A DNA stretch of 12,056 nt, taken from the NCBI GenBank assembly GCA_003526065.1, contig DQBD01000215.1, positions 781 to 12,836 on the forward strand, in the 5' to 3' direction. The DNA comes from Gammaproteobacteria bacterium (GTDB lineage Bacteria > Pseudomonadota > Gammaproteobacteria > Immundisolibacterales > Immundisolibacteraceae). Shown piece by piece: positions 1 to 10,019 of this stretch. Positions within the stretch are counted from its first letter, which is position 1, and every line of letters begins with the position of its first letter. Under the pieces are notes generated by a model. It was not told where the DNA came from. It made no database searches and was given only the letters and a program-made list of their open reading frames with translations. A program made the translations under genes and the position numbers.

Positions 1-539
1 AGGTGGTTGGTGGGTTCGTCCAGTAAGAGCAGATCGGACGGACACATCAGCGCCTGGGCGAGGTTGAGCCGCATGCGCCAGCCGCCGGAAAAGGTGCCTA
101 CCTCGGCACGGGTCTGATCCAGCGTGAAACCCAGGCCAAGCAACAGGGCTTCGGCCCGCGCCGGCGCGGTGTAGCCGTCCACGTCGGCAAACGCAGCGTG
201 CGCTTCGGCTTCGGCGGCACCGTCGCCGCGCGCTTGCGCCTCGGCAATGCGCGCCTCGGCTGCGCGCAGCGGAGTGTCGCCGTCGAGCACGAAATCCAGC
301 GCGCTGCGTGCCAGGGCTGGGGTTTCCTGGGCGACATGAGCGATGCGCCACTGCGCGGGTACCCGTACCTCGCCGGCATCAGTGTGGAGCTTGCCCTGCA
401 TCAGCGCGAACAGGCTCGACTTGCCGGCACCGTTGGCTCCGATCAGACCCACGCGCTCACCGGGCTGGATCGTTGCTCGGGCGACGTCGAACAGCGGCTT
501 GCCACCGCGCTGGAGCGAGAAATCTTCGAAGACGATCAT
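1..539 (-). CDS. yheS: YheS-type ABC-F family ATPase, N-terminal part (cut by window edge)
   Basis: Only the first 179 codons are inside the window; the gene continues past base 1. The visible part is the first ATP-binding cassette of an ABC-F protein: Walker A GANGAGKSS at residues 34-42, ABC signature FSGGWRMRL at 150-158, and Walker B with switch LLLLDEPTN at 170-178. The opening MIVFEDFSLQRGG, the VAQETPAL segment near 69-76 and FSGGWRMRLNLAQAL are close to E. coli YheS. No membrane segment is present, as expected: ABC-F proteins are soluble ATPases that bind the ribosome and are not transporters. The exact cellular job of YheS is less settled than that of EttA. The ATG lies 2 nt after the tadA stop with no good Shine-Dalgarno, which suggests translational coupling. 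Uup or EttA are less likely because of the N-terminal sequence. The second cassette is not visible. Confidence 0.93.
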   Translation of the reverse strand, partial: MIVFEDFSLQRGGKPLFDVARATIQPGERVGLIGANGAGKSSLFALMQGKLHTDAGEVRVPAQWRIAHVAQETPALARSALDFVLDGDTPLRAAEARIAEAQARGDGAAEAEAHAAFADVDGYTAPARAEALLLGLGFTLDQTRAEVGTFSGGWRMRLNLAQALMCPSDLLLLDEPTNH

Positions 540-541
540 GG

Positions 542-2174
<1,633 letters not shown>

Positions 2175-2180
2175 GGCGGT

Positions 2181-3008
2181 TTACTCGACTTCACGCAGCA
2201 GTTCGTTGATGCCGACCTTCTGGCGGGTCTTCTCGTCAACCTGCTTGACGATCACTGCGCAGTATAGGCTGTAGCTGCCGTCGGCCGATGGCAGGCTGCC
2301 GGAGACAACTACCGCACCGGCCGGCACACGGCCATAGCTGATGGTGCCGGTGCGCCGATCGTAGATGCGGGTGCTCTGGCCGATGTAGACCCCCATGGAA
2401 ATCACCGCACCACGCTCGACGACTACGCCTTCGACGATTTCCGACCGGGCGCCGATGAAACAGTCGTCCTCGATGATGGTCGGGCTCGCCTGTAGCGGTT
2501 CGAGCACGCCGCCGATGCCGACTCCACCGGAGAGGTGCACGTTCCTGCCGATCTGTGCGCACGAGCCGACCGTGGCCCAAGTGTCGACCATGGTGCCTTC
2601 CCCCACGTAGGCGCCGATATTGACGTAGCTTGGCATGAGTACCGCGCCGCGACCGATGCAGACACCGCGCCGGACCGTGGCCGGTGGGACCACCCGAACG
2701 CCCAAGGCGCGGAAGTCAGCTTCAGAAAAGCCCGCAAAGCGGGTCGGCACCTTGTCGTAGAAGCGGGTGAAACCGCCTTCCACCGGATGGTTGTCTTCCA
2801 GACGGAACGAGAGCAGGACGGCTTTTTTGAGCCACTCATTGACCTGCCATCCGCCCTGCGCCAGGGGCTCGGCTACGCGCGCCTGGCCGCTCTCCAGCAG
2901 ATCGAGGGCATTCTGCACGGCGCGGCGCACGCTCTCGGGGGCTTGTTGGGGCGAGATATTCGCCCGATCCTCGAAGGCTGCTTCGATGGTGTCTTGCAGG
3001 GATGTCAT
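2181..3008 (-). CDS. dapD: Tetrahydrodipicolinate N-succinyltransferase
   Basis: A 275-residue enzyme (E. coli DapD has 274) that uses succinyl-CoA to acylate 2,3,4,5-tetrahydrodipicolinate, committing the pathway to the succinylase route to DAP and lysine. Residues 1 to about 100 form the helical N-terminal domain, including [10 protein letters not shown] at 59-68. Residues from about 107 to 240 show the imperfect hexapeptide periodicity of a left-handed beta-helix, with [11 protein letters not shown] (125-135), [14 protein letters not shown] (141-154) and [11 protein letters not shown] (161-171), all nearly identical to the E. coli protein. The C-terminus SLYCAVIVK...KVGINELLR is also typical. 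A strong AGGAGG at 3015-3020 sits 6 nt before the ATG, which fixes this start and suggests independent translation initiation after glnD. Confidence 0.98.
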   Translation of the reverse strand: MTSLQDTIEAAFEDRANISPQQAPESVRRAVQNALDLLESGQARVAEPLAQGGWQVNEWLKKAVLLSFRLEDNHPVEGGFTRFYDKVPTRFAGFSEADFRALGVRVVPPATVRRGVCIGRGAVLMPSYVNIGAYVGEGTMVDTWATVGSCAQIGRNVHLSGGVGIGGVLEPLQASPTIIEDDCFIGARSEIVEGVVVERGAVISMGVYIGQSTRIYDRRTGTISYGRVPAGAVVVSGSLPSADGSYSLYCAVIVKQVDEKTRQKVGINELLREVE

Positions 3009-3014
3009 GGCCGG

Positions 3015-3020
3015 CCTCCT
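3015..3020 (-). promoter_or_regulatory. Shine-Dalgarno of dapD
   Basis: On the minus strand the sequence reads AGGAGG, a full match to the anti-Shine-Dalgarno core, 6 nt before the dapD ATG. It is the strongest ribosome-binding site among the minus-strand genes of the window and supports efficient, independent translation of dapD. Confidence 0.85.
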
Positions 3021-3035
3021 GAAAATGGGCCGCCT

Positions 3036-3041
3036 ATTCTA
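3036..3041 (-). promoter_or_regulatory. Possible -10 element of a dapD promoter
   Basis: In the 70-nt glnD-dapD gap the minus strand reads TAGAAT, five of six bases of the sigma-70 -10 consensus. Transcription would begin about 20 nt upstream of the dapD ATG and include its Shine-Dalgarno. The base run 17 nt further upstream, TCGTCC, is a poor -35, so this is only a weak candidate. Its placement after the hairpin at the glnD stop is what makes it plausible. Confidence 0.25.
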
Positions 3042-3072
3042 GCAGTCGGCTGCCGGCGGGACGATCCGTGCG

Positions 3073-3090
3073 GGCCAGTCAAGACTGGCC
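3073..3090 (-). terminator. Perfect inverted repeat over the glnD stop codon (possible attenuator/terminator hairpin)
   Basis: The sequence is GGCCAGT - 4-nt loop - ACTGGCC on either strand, an uninterrupted 7-bp stem that could extend to 8 bp with a 2-nt loop. The glnD TGA (3081-3079) lies at the loop and the base of the second arm. No U-run follows in the glnD direction, so it is not a canonical intrinsic terminator. It could be a weak attenuator or an RNA-stabilising 3' hairpin separating map-glnD from dapD. Confidence 0.4.
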
Positions 3091-5760
3091 TTCTTCAAGC
3101 GCCTGCGTCAGTGCCGCAACCAGTTCGCTGCGCCGGGTTGGGTCGTCGATTCTCCCTTGGGCATCGGCGATCCAGAAAATATCCTCAACGCACTCCCCGA
3201 TGGTTGCGATTTTAGCGGCGAGGACGCGGATACCATGTTCGGCGAAGACCTGTCCGATCCAGGACAACAGCCCCGGGTAATCGGTGGCGACCAGTTCCAT
3301 CACCGTGCAGGGTCCCGGATCGTCGCGGAATTCGATGCGCGGCGCGCTGACAAAGATGCGTGCCAGTCGAGAAGGGCGTCGCGTGACCAGGCAATCTTCA
3401 TCGGCGGGGCGGGTTAGCACCTCGATCAGCTGCTCGCGAATCTCGTGCAGCCGATAATGATCGTCGACGAAATGACCATCCTGTTCGAGCACCATGAACG
3501 TATCCAGCGCGTGGCCGTCGGTGGTCGAGCTGATGCGGGCATCCTGAATCGTCAGGCCCAGTTGGGTGAGCACGGCACATACGCGACCGAACAGGTAATC
3601 GCGATCCGGCAGGTACAGGAAAATCGCGGTGCTGCCACGATCATTGTCCGGCCGCAACTGGACGATGAGTCCACCGGGGCGGGGTGCCGAAACCAGAGCG
3701 CGGGTTTGCCAGGCGATTTCATCGCCCTGATGACGCAGGAAATAGGCCTCGGGAAAATTCTGCCACGTTGCCACGGCGGTTTCTGTGCTGACGCCGCTGC
3801 GATTGAGTTGCATCAGCGCCTCCTCGCGGTTCTCGGCGACAACCGTCGCGGCGTTGAGTGGACGATCCAGGCCGCGTTCGAGAGCTTCACGAGTGGTACG
3901 GTACAGCTGGCTGAGCAGACGGAACTTCCATTCGGTCAGCAATCCAGGGTTGGTCGCGCGCATGTCGGCGACGGTGAGCAGGAACAGATAATCGAGTCGT
4001 GAGCGCGTGCGCACCTTGCGTGCGAAGGCATGGATTTCCTGCGGATCGGCAATATCACGTCGTTGGGCCGTCATGGACATCAGCAGGTGATTGCGGACCA
4101 GCCAGGTGACCAGCTCGGTGTCCCGCTCGCTGAGACCGTGGCGACAGCAAAATGCGGTGGCCAGCTGGGCGCCGATCTCGGAGTGGTCTCCCCCCTGACC
4201 TTTGCCCATGTCGTGGTACAGGCCTGCGATATAGAGGAGCTCGCGCTTGGGAATGCGCTCGACAATTTCGCTGCACAGCGGGTATTCATGCGCAAATTCA
4301 GGCACGGTGATGCGCCGCAGATTGCGCAGCACGAACAGAAGATGCTGATCGACCGTGTACGCATGAAACAGGTCGAACTGCATCCGCCCGACCAGGGCGC
4401 CGAACTCCGGTAGATAGCGGGCCAGAATGCCGTAGCGGTTCATGCGCCGCAATTCGTGAGTGATGCCGTGGGGTTGGTGCAGCATTTCCATGAACAGGCT
4501 GCGCGCGCGGAGGTCTTCGCGGAACGGGCCGTCGATCAGATCGCGATGCTGCCGGATCAGGCGGATGGTGGCCGCGCGCACGCCCTGAAGTTCGGGGTGC
4601 TGCATCAGCAGCAGAAAGATTTCCAACAGGGCAAAGGGGTGGCGGCGAAACACCTCGGGACGGGTGACTTCGATATGCCCGTTGCGGACCTGGAAGCGGC
4701 TGTTCAGGGGAATGGGCGGCGAAGCATCACTGGTGGGATAGAGCAGAGTTTCCTCGAACAGCTGAAGCAGCAGCTCGTTGAGCCGGCTAACCCGCGTCAC
4801 GGTGCGGTAGTAGTTCTGCATGAACTGTTCGACCGCCAGATTATGATCCTGGTCGCTGTAGCCGAACAGCTCGGCTAGCCGCGGCTGTACATCGAACAGG
4901 AGCCGGTCTTCGCGGCGCCCAGTCAACATGTGCAGCGCCCAGCGCACTCGCCAGAGGAATTGTTGACTCTGCAGGAGTGAGCGCAGCTCCCGCTCCGTCA
5001 GGAAGCCGTGTTCGAGCAACTCGTCGAGTGTCTCGGCCTGGAAATGGCGCTTGGCCACCCAGCCGATGGCCTGGATGTCGCGCAATCCACCGGGACTCTC
5101 CTTGACGTTGGGTTCCAGCTGATAGCCGGTATCGTGGAATTTGTGGTGACGGGTCGTCTGCTCGGCAACCTTGGCCGCGAAAAAGGTTCGGCTGTCCCAC
5201 ATGCGGCGCGGGGAGGTGGCGGCCCGCATGGCCTCAAGCAGATGCGGATCGCCGGCGAGCAGGCGGGATTCCAGGAGATTGGACATGACGGTGAGGTCGG
5301 TCGCTGCCATCTGGGCGCACTCCGCCACGCTGCGCACGCTATGTCCGACTTGCAACCCGATGTCCCACAGGAAGGTGATGAAGCGCTCCAGCGCGCCGGT
5401 CCAGTCGTCGTTGACGCCGGCGGGCAGCAGAATCAGGACATCGATATCCGATTGGGGTTGCAGCTCGCCGCGACCATATCCGCCCGTGGCAGCCAGACAC
5501 AGCGCCTCGGCATGGGGAGCGAGGAAATGCAGCCAGGAGAGACTGAGCAGGCGATCGATCAAGGTCAGACGCGTTTGGATCAGCTGCTCGATCGGAACGT
5601 TCTGCTGTAACTCGGCCCATTGACGGCTGTCCAGTTCTTTCAGGCTGTTGCGGAGTTCCGCGAGCCCCTTGGCGCCGGTGCTCAGCCAAGTTCGCACCGC
5701 CTGCTCATCGGGCAAGGATTGCGGGACCGCGGTTGGGGCAGGGGGTGCGGCGGTGGACAT
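3079..5760 (-). CDS. glnD: Bifunctional PII uridylyltransferase / uridylyl-removing enzyme
   Basis: An 893-residue cytosolic nitrogen sensor (E. coli GlnD has 890). It uridylylates PII proteins when glutamine is low and removes UMP when glutamine is high. Domains in order: nucleotidyltransferase domain at about 85-210 with GGYGRGELQPQSDIDVL (93-109; GG plus the metal-binding D105 and D107); a helical linker with LEPNVKESPGGLRDIQ (215-230); the HD hydrolase domain at about 465-600 with HDMGKG (516-521) and HSE (526-528); and two C-terminal ACT domains at about 711-785 and 818-890 that bind glutamine. All catalytic motifs are intact, so both activities are expected. The Ala/Pro-rich first 20 residues are probably disordered. 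The ATG at 5760 is preceded by GGAG about 10 nt upstream and lies 20 nt after the map stop, consistent with a map-glnD operon. Confidence 0.98.
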   Translation of the reverse strand: MSTAAPPAPTAVPQSLPDEQAVRTWLSTGAKGLAELRNSLKELDSRQWAELQQNVPIEQLIQTRLTLIDRLLSLSWLHFLAPHAEALCLAATGGYGRGELQPQSDIDVLILLPAGVNDDWTGALERFITFLWDIGLQVGHSVRSVAECAQMAATDLTVMSNLLESRLLAGDPHLLEAMRAATSPRRMWDSRTFFAAKVAEQTTRHHKFHDTGYQLEPNVKESPGGLRDIQAIGWVAKRHFQAETLDELLEHGFLTERELRSLLQSQQFLWRVRWALHMLTGRREDRLLFDVQPRLAELFGYSDQDHNLAVEQFMQNYYRTVTRVSRLNELLLQLFEETLLYPTSDASPPIPLNSRFQVRNGHIEVTRPEVFRRHPFALLEIFLLLMQHPELQGVRAATIRLIRQHRDLIDGPFREDLRARSLFMEMLHQPHGITHELRRMNRYGILARYLPEFGALVGRMQFDLFHAYTVDQHLLFVLRNLRRITVPEFAHEYPLCSEIVERIPKRELLYIAGLYHDMGKGQGGDHSEIGAQLATAFCCRHGLSERDTELVTWLVRNHLLMSMTAQRRDIADPQEIHAFARKVRTRSRLDYLFLLTVADMRATNPGLLTEWKFRLLSQLYRTTREALERGLDRPLNAATVVAENREEALMQLNRSGVSTETAVATWQNFPEAYFLRHQGDEIAWQTRALVSAPRPGGLIVQLRPDNDRGSTAIFLYLPDRDYLFGRVCAVLTQLGLTIQDARISSTTDGHALDTFMVLEQDGHFVDDHYRLHEIREQLIEVLTRPADEDCLVTRRPSRLARIFVSAPRIEFRDDPGPCTVMELVATDYPGLLSWIGQVFAEHGIRVLAAKIATIGECVEDIFWIADAQGRIDDPTRRSELVAALTQALEEGQS

Positions 5761-5780
5761 GATACGGCGCTCCGATACGA

Positions 5781-6569
5781 TCAGCGCGCCGGCGCGCGCA
5801 GAGGCGGTGTCTCGTTAGAGCGCAAAGTGAGGATTTCGTGCCCGGTTTCCGTGACCAGCAGCGTGTGTTCCCATTGCGCCGATAGACTATGGTCTTTGGT
5901 GACCACGGTCCATGCGTCAGGCAAGAGTTTCACCTGCCGCTTGCCCGTGTTGATCATCGGTTCGATGGTAAAACACATGCCGGGCTGCAAGATCAGCCCC
6001 GTGCCCGGTGTGCCGTAATGCAGCACTTGGGGTTCCTCATGAAACACTCGCCCGATGCCGTGGCCGCAGTATTCCCTGACCACGCTGAATCGTTCGCGCT
6101 CGGCGTGGGCCTGGATGGCTGCCCCGATATCGCCCAGGCGCGCGCCGGGGCGAACCATGTCGATACCGATGTACAGGGCTTCCCGTGTCACCCGCACCAG
6201 ACGCTGGGCCAGGATCGAGGCCTCGCCGACGACGAACATGGCGCTGGTATCGCCGTGAAATCCGTCCTTGATGACAGTGATGTCGATATTGATGATATCG
6301 CCTGACCGGAGTTTCTTGGGTCCGGGGATGCCGTGGCAGACGACGTGGTTGACCGAGGTGCAGATGGATTTGGGGAAGCCGTTGTAGTTCAGCGGGGCAG
6401 GGATCGCGTCGAGCTCGCCGACGATATAGTCATGGCAAATGCGATCGAGTGCGTCGGTGGTGACTCCGGGCTGCACGTGCGGCTCGATCATTTCCAGCAC
6501 GCGCGCGGCGAGCCGGCCGGCCACGCGCATCTTTTCCTGTTCGTCAGGTGTTTTCAGATTGACCTGCAT
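5781..6569 (-). CDS. map: Methionine aminopeptidase, type I
   Basis: A 262-residue pita-bread metallopeptidase (E. coli Map has 264) that removes the initiator Met from nascent proteins with a small second residue. All five metal ligands align with the E. coli enzyme, shifted by one: D96, D107, H170, E203 and E234. The catalytic H79 lies in VVCHGIP. Family blocks VREYCGHGIGRVFHEEPQV (164-182) and FTIEPM (200-205) are intact. There is no N-terminal zinc-finger extension as in some actinobacterial or eukaryotic forms, so this is the short type Ia protein. It is transcribed divergently from rpsB across a 258-bp gap and is followed 20 nt later by glnD. The Shine-Dalgarno is weak (GAG a few bases before the ATG). 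I could not assign a convincing promoter. Confidence 0.98.
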   Translation of the reverse strand: MQVNLKTPDEQEKMRVAGRLAARVLEMIEPHVQPGVTTDALDRICHDYIVGELDAIPAPLNYNGFPKSICTSVNHVVCHGIPGPKKLRSGDIINIDITVIKDGFHGDTSAMFVVGEASILAQRLVRVTREALYIGIDMVRPGARLGDIGAAIQAHAERERFSVVREYCGHGIGRVFHEEPQVLHYGTPGTGLILQPGMCFTIEPMINTGKRQVKLLPDAWTVVTKDHSLSAQWEHTLLVTETGHEILTLRSNETPPLRAPAR

Positions 6570-6638
6570 GGATACTCATCAAGATGGAGGGATGGCGTCA
6601 GGCGCAGGCGAGTCGCCGAGGACTGGCGCAAGCCCGAT

Positions 6639-6668
6639 TTGTCGTGAATTGAAGGTCTATGGTATAAA
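6639..6668 (+). promoter_or_regulatory. Extended -10 promoter of rpsB-tsf
   Basis: A -10 hexamer TATAAA at 6663-6668 is preceded by TGG (6660-6662), giving an extended TGN -10. A -35-like TTGTCG lies at 6639-6644 with an 18-nt spacer. The bases just after the -10 (6669-6675, TCGCCGG) form a GC-rich discriminator, the signature of promoters repressed by ppGpp/DksA. An extended -10 with GC-rich discriminator is the known design of the rpsB promoter in E. coli. The start site would fall near 6674-6676 (inferred from spacing). Confidence 0.7.
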
Positions 6669-6674
6669 TCGCCG

Positions 6675-6827
6675 GCTTTTTCAGCAACAACTTAATGCCG
6701 TTGGTACCCGGCTGCGGTGCAGCGGCACCAATGATTCCACACGTACGCCGACACGATTTGCTGGGTGCCCGCATGGGTGGCAGATCGGGGCGTGCGGAGG
6801 CTTAACCCAAATCTGGAGTTTTTGATC
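6675..6827 (+). promoter_or_regulatory. rpsB 5' leader, candidate S2-autoregulatory RNA
   Basis: About 150 nt separate the inferred start site from the rpsB ATG. They contain a clear stem-loop: TTGGT (6701-6705) pairs with ACCAA (6727-6731), and inside it GCTGC (6711-6715) pairs with GCAGC (6719-6723) around a GGT loop. A second possible hairpin lies at about 6751-6783 (outer CTG/CAG, inner GCCC/GGGT). A GGAGG at 6796-6800 lies too far upstream to serve the start; the working GGAG is at 6815-6818. In E. coli, S2 represses rpsB-tsf through a structured leader of similar length. Assignment here rests on position and structure, not on a covariance model. Confidence 0.55.
6815..6818 (+). promoter_or_regulatory. 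Shine-Dalgarno deciding the rpsB start
   Basis: GGAG lies 9 nt before the ATG at 6828. This, and the S2 family N-terminus [19 protein letters not shown], excludes the in-frame start 63 nt upstream at 6765, which would add 21 residues from the leader. Confidence 0.8.
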
Positions 6828-7604
6828 ATGCCTGATATCTCGATGCGTCAGTTGCTCGAAGCGGGGGTTCATTTCGGTCATCAGACCCGATTTTGGAATC
6901 CGCGCATGGCACCCTATATTTTCGGGTCGCGCAACAATATCCACATCATCAACCTCGAACATACGCTGCCGATGCTGCGCGAAGCCCTCGATGAGGGGCG
7001 CCGGGTCGCGGCCCAGGGCGGCACCATCCTGTTCGTGGGAACCAAGCGTGCTGCTTCCGATCACATGCGCGAGCAGGCAGCTCGTTGCGGCATGCCGTTC
7101 GTGGCCCATCGCTGGCTGGGCGGAATGCTGACCAACTGGCAGACCGTGCGTCAGTCGATCCGACGCCTCAAAGGGTTGGAGCAGATGGCTGAGGACGGCA
7201 CCCTGGATCGGCTCAGCAAGAAAGAAGCCCTGATGCTGGAGCGCGAGCGCGAGAAGTTGGAGCGTAGCCTGGGCGGCATCAAGGACATGAATCGTTTGCC
7301 CGATGCCCTGTTCATCGTTGATGTGGGTCATGAGTCCATTGCTGTGAACGAGGCCGCCAAACTCGGCATTCCGGTCATCGGTGTGGTTGACACGAACAAT
7401 TCGCCACTGGGCGTGCACCATCCTATCCCGGGTAACGACGATGCCATGCGGGCGGTGGGTCTTTACGCGCAGCTCATGGCCGATGCGGTGCTCGAAGGCA
7501 AGCTGAGCCGCGGCGAAGGTGGGCTGGGTGATGAATTCGTGGAAGTGGAACCGGAAGCCGCCGCTGCGGCCGCTCTGACCGATACGGCCGATTCGACACC
7601 CTGA
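6828..7604 (+). CDS. rpsB: 30S ribosomal protein S2
   Basis: A 258-residue ribosomal protein; E. coli S2 has 241. It joins the 30S subunit late, at the junction of head and body, and helps recruit S1. Recognised blocks are [22 protein letters not shown] (6-27), FVGTKRAA (69-76), [11 protein letters not shown] (94-104), the coiled-coil insertion at about 115-150, PDALFIVDV (158-166) and [11 protein letters not shown] (200-210). The common DYxIPGNDD context is HHPIPGNDD here. The C-terminus from about 228 is an acidic and Ala-rich tail ([10 protein letters not shown]), longer than in E. coli and of a kind that varies between species. It heads the rpsB-tsf operon, 42 nt ahead of tsf. Confidence 0.98.
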   Translation: MPDISMRQLLEAGVHFGHQTRFWNPRMAPYIFGSRNNIHIINLEHTLPMLREALDEGRRVAAQGGTILFVGTKRAASDHMREQAARCGMPFVAHRWLGGMLTNWQTVRQSIRRLKGLEQMAEDGTLDRLSKKEALMLEREREKLERSLGGIKDMNRLPDALFIVDVGHESIAVNEAAKLGIPVIGVVDTNNSPLGVHHPIPGNDDAMRAVGLYAQLMADAVLEGKLSRGEGGLGDEFVEVEPEAAAAAALTDTADSTP

Positions 7605-7633
7605 TTTCTCTGCCGCGGTCAGGCGCGACTTTT

Positions 7634-7639
7634 AAGGAG
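7634..7639 (+). promoter_or_regulatory. Shine-Dalgarno deciding the tsf start
   Basis: AAGGAG is placed 7 nt before the ATG at 7647. A TTG two codons earlier (7641) is in frame but only 1 nt from this site, so the ATG is the start. Confidence 0.85.
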
Positions 7640-7646
7640 TTTGATT

Positions 7647-8528
7647 ATGTCTGTAACAGCCGCAATGGTTAAGGAACTGCGCGAACGAACCGGCGCGGGG
7701 ATGATGGAGTGCAAGAAGGCCCTGACCGAAACCGCGGGCGACCTGGATCAGGCTATCGAGCTGATGCGCAAGCAGGGCCTCGCCAAGGCTGACAAGAAGG
7801 CGGGGCGTGTGGCCGCCGAGGGTCGCGTGGTGGTCGAGCGTGATGAGGCAGGTCGCGTTGCGGTCGCGATTGAAGTGAATTGCGAGACGGACTTCGTCGC
7901 CGGTGGTGATGATTTCCAGGCCTTTGCCAATCGGATTGCCGGAGCAGCACTGGCCGCATCGCCGGTTGATGTCGACGCACTGCTGGCGCTTCCGTATGCC
8001 GATGAGATGACCATTGATGAGCGTCGCCGCGAAATGGTGGCCAAGATCGGTGAAAACATCGCCGTGCGCCGGTTCGAGCGCCTGGAATGCCAGGGTGATG
8101 TGTTTGGTCTCTACAGCCATGGCAGCCGAATCGGCGTCATCGTGGACCTCAAGGGCGGCGACGAAGCCTTGGCGCGGGATATCGCCATGCATATCGCGGC
8201 CAGTCGTCCGCTTTGCGTCTCGCCCGAAGACGTCCCCGCGGAGGTGGTGGCCAAGGAGCGCGAGATCTTCGAGGCGCAGGCCCGTGAGAGCGGAAAGCCT
8301 GACGACATCATCGAGAAGATGGTCGAGGGCCGCGTTCGCAAGTACCTGAACGAAGTTGCGCTCGTGGGTCAGCCTTTCGTCAAGGATCCTGACATGACCG
8401 TTGCGCAGCGCCTGAAGCAGGCGGGTGCCCAAGTCATGCGTTTCGTCCGTCTGGAAGTGGGTGAGGGCGTGGAGAAGAAAGTCGAAAACTTTGCCGAGGA
8501 AGTCATGGCGCAGGTTCGCGGCGGCTGA
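7647..8528 (+). CDS. tsf: Translation elongation factor Ts
   Basis: A 293-residue guanine-nucleotide exchange factor for EF-Tu (E. coli EF-Ts has 283). The N-terminal UBA-like module covers residues 1 to about 50, with [16 protein letters not shown] (11-26). The exchange motif TDFV is at 81-84, inserted into EF-Tu to displace Mg2+. The core subdomains carry [14 protein letters not shown] and [14 protein letters not shown], and the C-terminal module ends in [19 protein letters not shown]. The residues after TDFV read AGGDDF instead of the commoner AKDxxF or ARNxxF, a mild variation. Only 42 nt separate it from rpsB with no obvious terminator, so the two genes should be co-transcribed; in E. 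coli the rpsB-tsf spacer is longer. Confidence 0.98.
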   Translation: MSVTAAMVKELRERTGAGMMECKKALTETAGDLDQAIELMRKQGLAKADKKAGRVAAEGRVVVERDEAGRVAVAIEVNCETDFVAGGDDFQAFANRIAGAALAASPVDVDALLALPYADEMTIDERRREMVAKIGENIAVRRFERLECQGDVFGLYSHGSRIGVIVDLKGGDEALARDIAMHIAASRPLCVSPEDVPAEVVAKEREIFEAQARESGKPDDIIEKMVEGRVRKYLNEVALVGQPFVKDPDMTVAQRLKQAGAQVMRFVRLEVGEGVEKKVENFAEEVMAQVRGG

Positions 8529-8545
8529 TTCCGAGGGAAGCTTGA

Positions 8546-9391
<846 letters not shown>

Positions 9392-9392
9392 G

Positions 9393-9950
9393 ATGATCGA
9401 TGAAATCCGCAAGGATGCCGCGGAACGCATGAAGAAAAGCATCGAGGTGCTGCGGCAGAACCTGTCCAAGATCCGTACTGGCCGGGCACACACCAGTCTG
9501 GTCGATCATATTCAAGTGCCCTATTACGGAAGCGACGTACCGCTGACCCAGGTGGCCAGCGTGGCAGTCACCGACGCACGCACGCTGACCATCACCCCGT
9601 GGGAAAAGAACATGGTGGCGCCGATCGAGAAGGCGCTCATGGCCTCCGACCTGGGCGTCACACCCAACACCGCGGGCACGACCATTCGCATCATCCTGCC
9701 GCCATTGACCGAGGAGCGTCGCCGCGATCTGGTCAAGGTGGTGCGGCACGAGGGTGAGAACGCCAAGGTTGCGGTGCGCGCGATTCGGCGCGACGCGAAC
9801 GATCAGTTCAAGCAGCTTGAAAAAGAAAAGCTCATCAGTGAAGACCAGGTTCGCAAGGCTCAGGATGACATCCAGAAGGTCACCGACGATCATATCGCCC
9901 AGGTCGATCGTGTTCTCGAGGAAAAGGAACAGGAGCTGATGCAGATCTGA
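9393..9950 (+). CDS. frr: Ribosome recycling factor
   Basis: 185 residues, the same as E. coli RRF. After termination it works with EF-G to split the 70S post-termination complex. Domain I (three-helix bundle) is built from about 1-29 and 105-185, and domain II from about 30-104. Conserved blocks are [11 protein letters not shown] (5-15), LSKIRTGRA (24-32), [17 protein letters not shown] (83-99), [12 protein letters not shown] (102-113) and [12 protein letters not shown] (126-137), the last holding R132, a ribosome-contacting Arg in E. coli. The start at 9393 gives the canonical MIDEIRKDA; the gene begins one base after the pyrH TGA. The fusion-like longer frame from 9318 is rejected. Confidence 0.98.
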   Translation: MIDEIRKDAAERMKKSIEVLRQNLSKIRTGRAHTSLVDHIQVPYYGSDVPLTQVASVAVTDARTLTITPWEKNMVAPIEKALMASDLGVTPNTAGTTIRIILPPLTEERRRDLVKVVRHEGENAKVAVRAIRRDANDQFKQLEKEKLISEDQVRKAQDDIQKVTDDHIAQVDRVLEEKEQELMQI

Positions 9951-9952
9951 CC

Positions 9953-10000
9953 GGGCCACCGGCTATCATCCCTCATCAGCGGCCCCCTCTTTCCTCTCTT
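9953..10000 (+). other. frr-uppS spacer: short stem followed by an all-pyrimidine tract
   Basis: GGGCC (9953-9957) can pair with GGCCC (9981-9985), and bases 9983-10000 are 18 consecutive pyrimidines. The stem is short and its loop is long (23 nt), so this is at best a partial terminator or an unstructured C/U-rich leader. It precedes uppS, which lacks a good Shine-Dalgarno. Confidence 0.25.
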
Positions 10001-10019
10001 GAAGGCCAGCCCCTGATCC

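Noticed and set aside
6570..6638. Promoter for map on the minus strand
   Set aside because: Several AT-rich hexamers exist on the minus strand of the 6570-6680 interval, but none pairs with a reasonable -35 at proper spacing, so no site is called.
6773..6805. Ten-codon mini-ORF in the rpsB leader (possible leader peptide)
   Set aside because: No Shine-Dalgarno precedes its ATG and its composition ([10 protein letters not shown]) gives no attenuation logic.
6681..7421. 246-codon minus-strand frame through the rpsB leader and rpsB
   Set aside because: It overlaps rpsB and the probable rpsB promoter/leader region and shows no family motif.
7632..8432. 266-codon minus-strand open frame opposite tsf
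   Set aside because: It mirrors the codon pattern of tsf, is rich in His, Gln and Leu, and matches no family I recognise.
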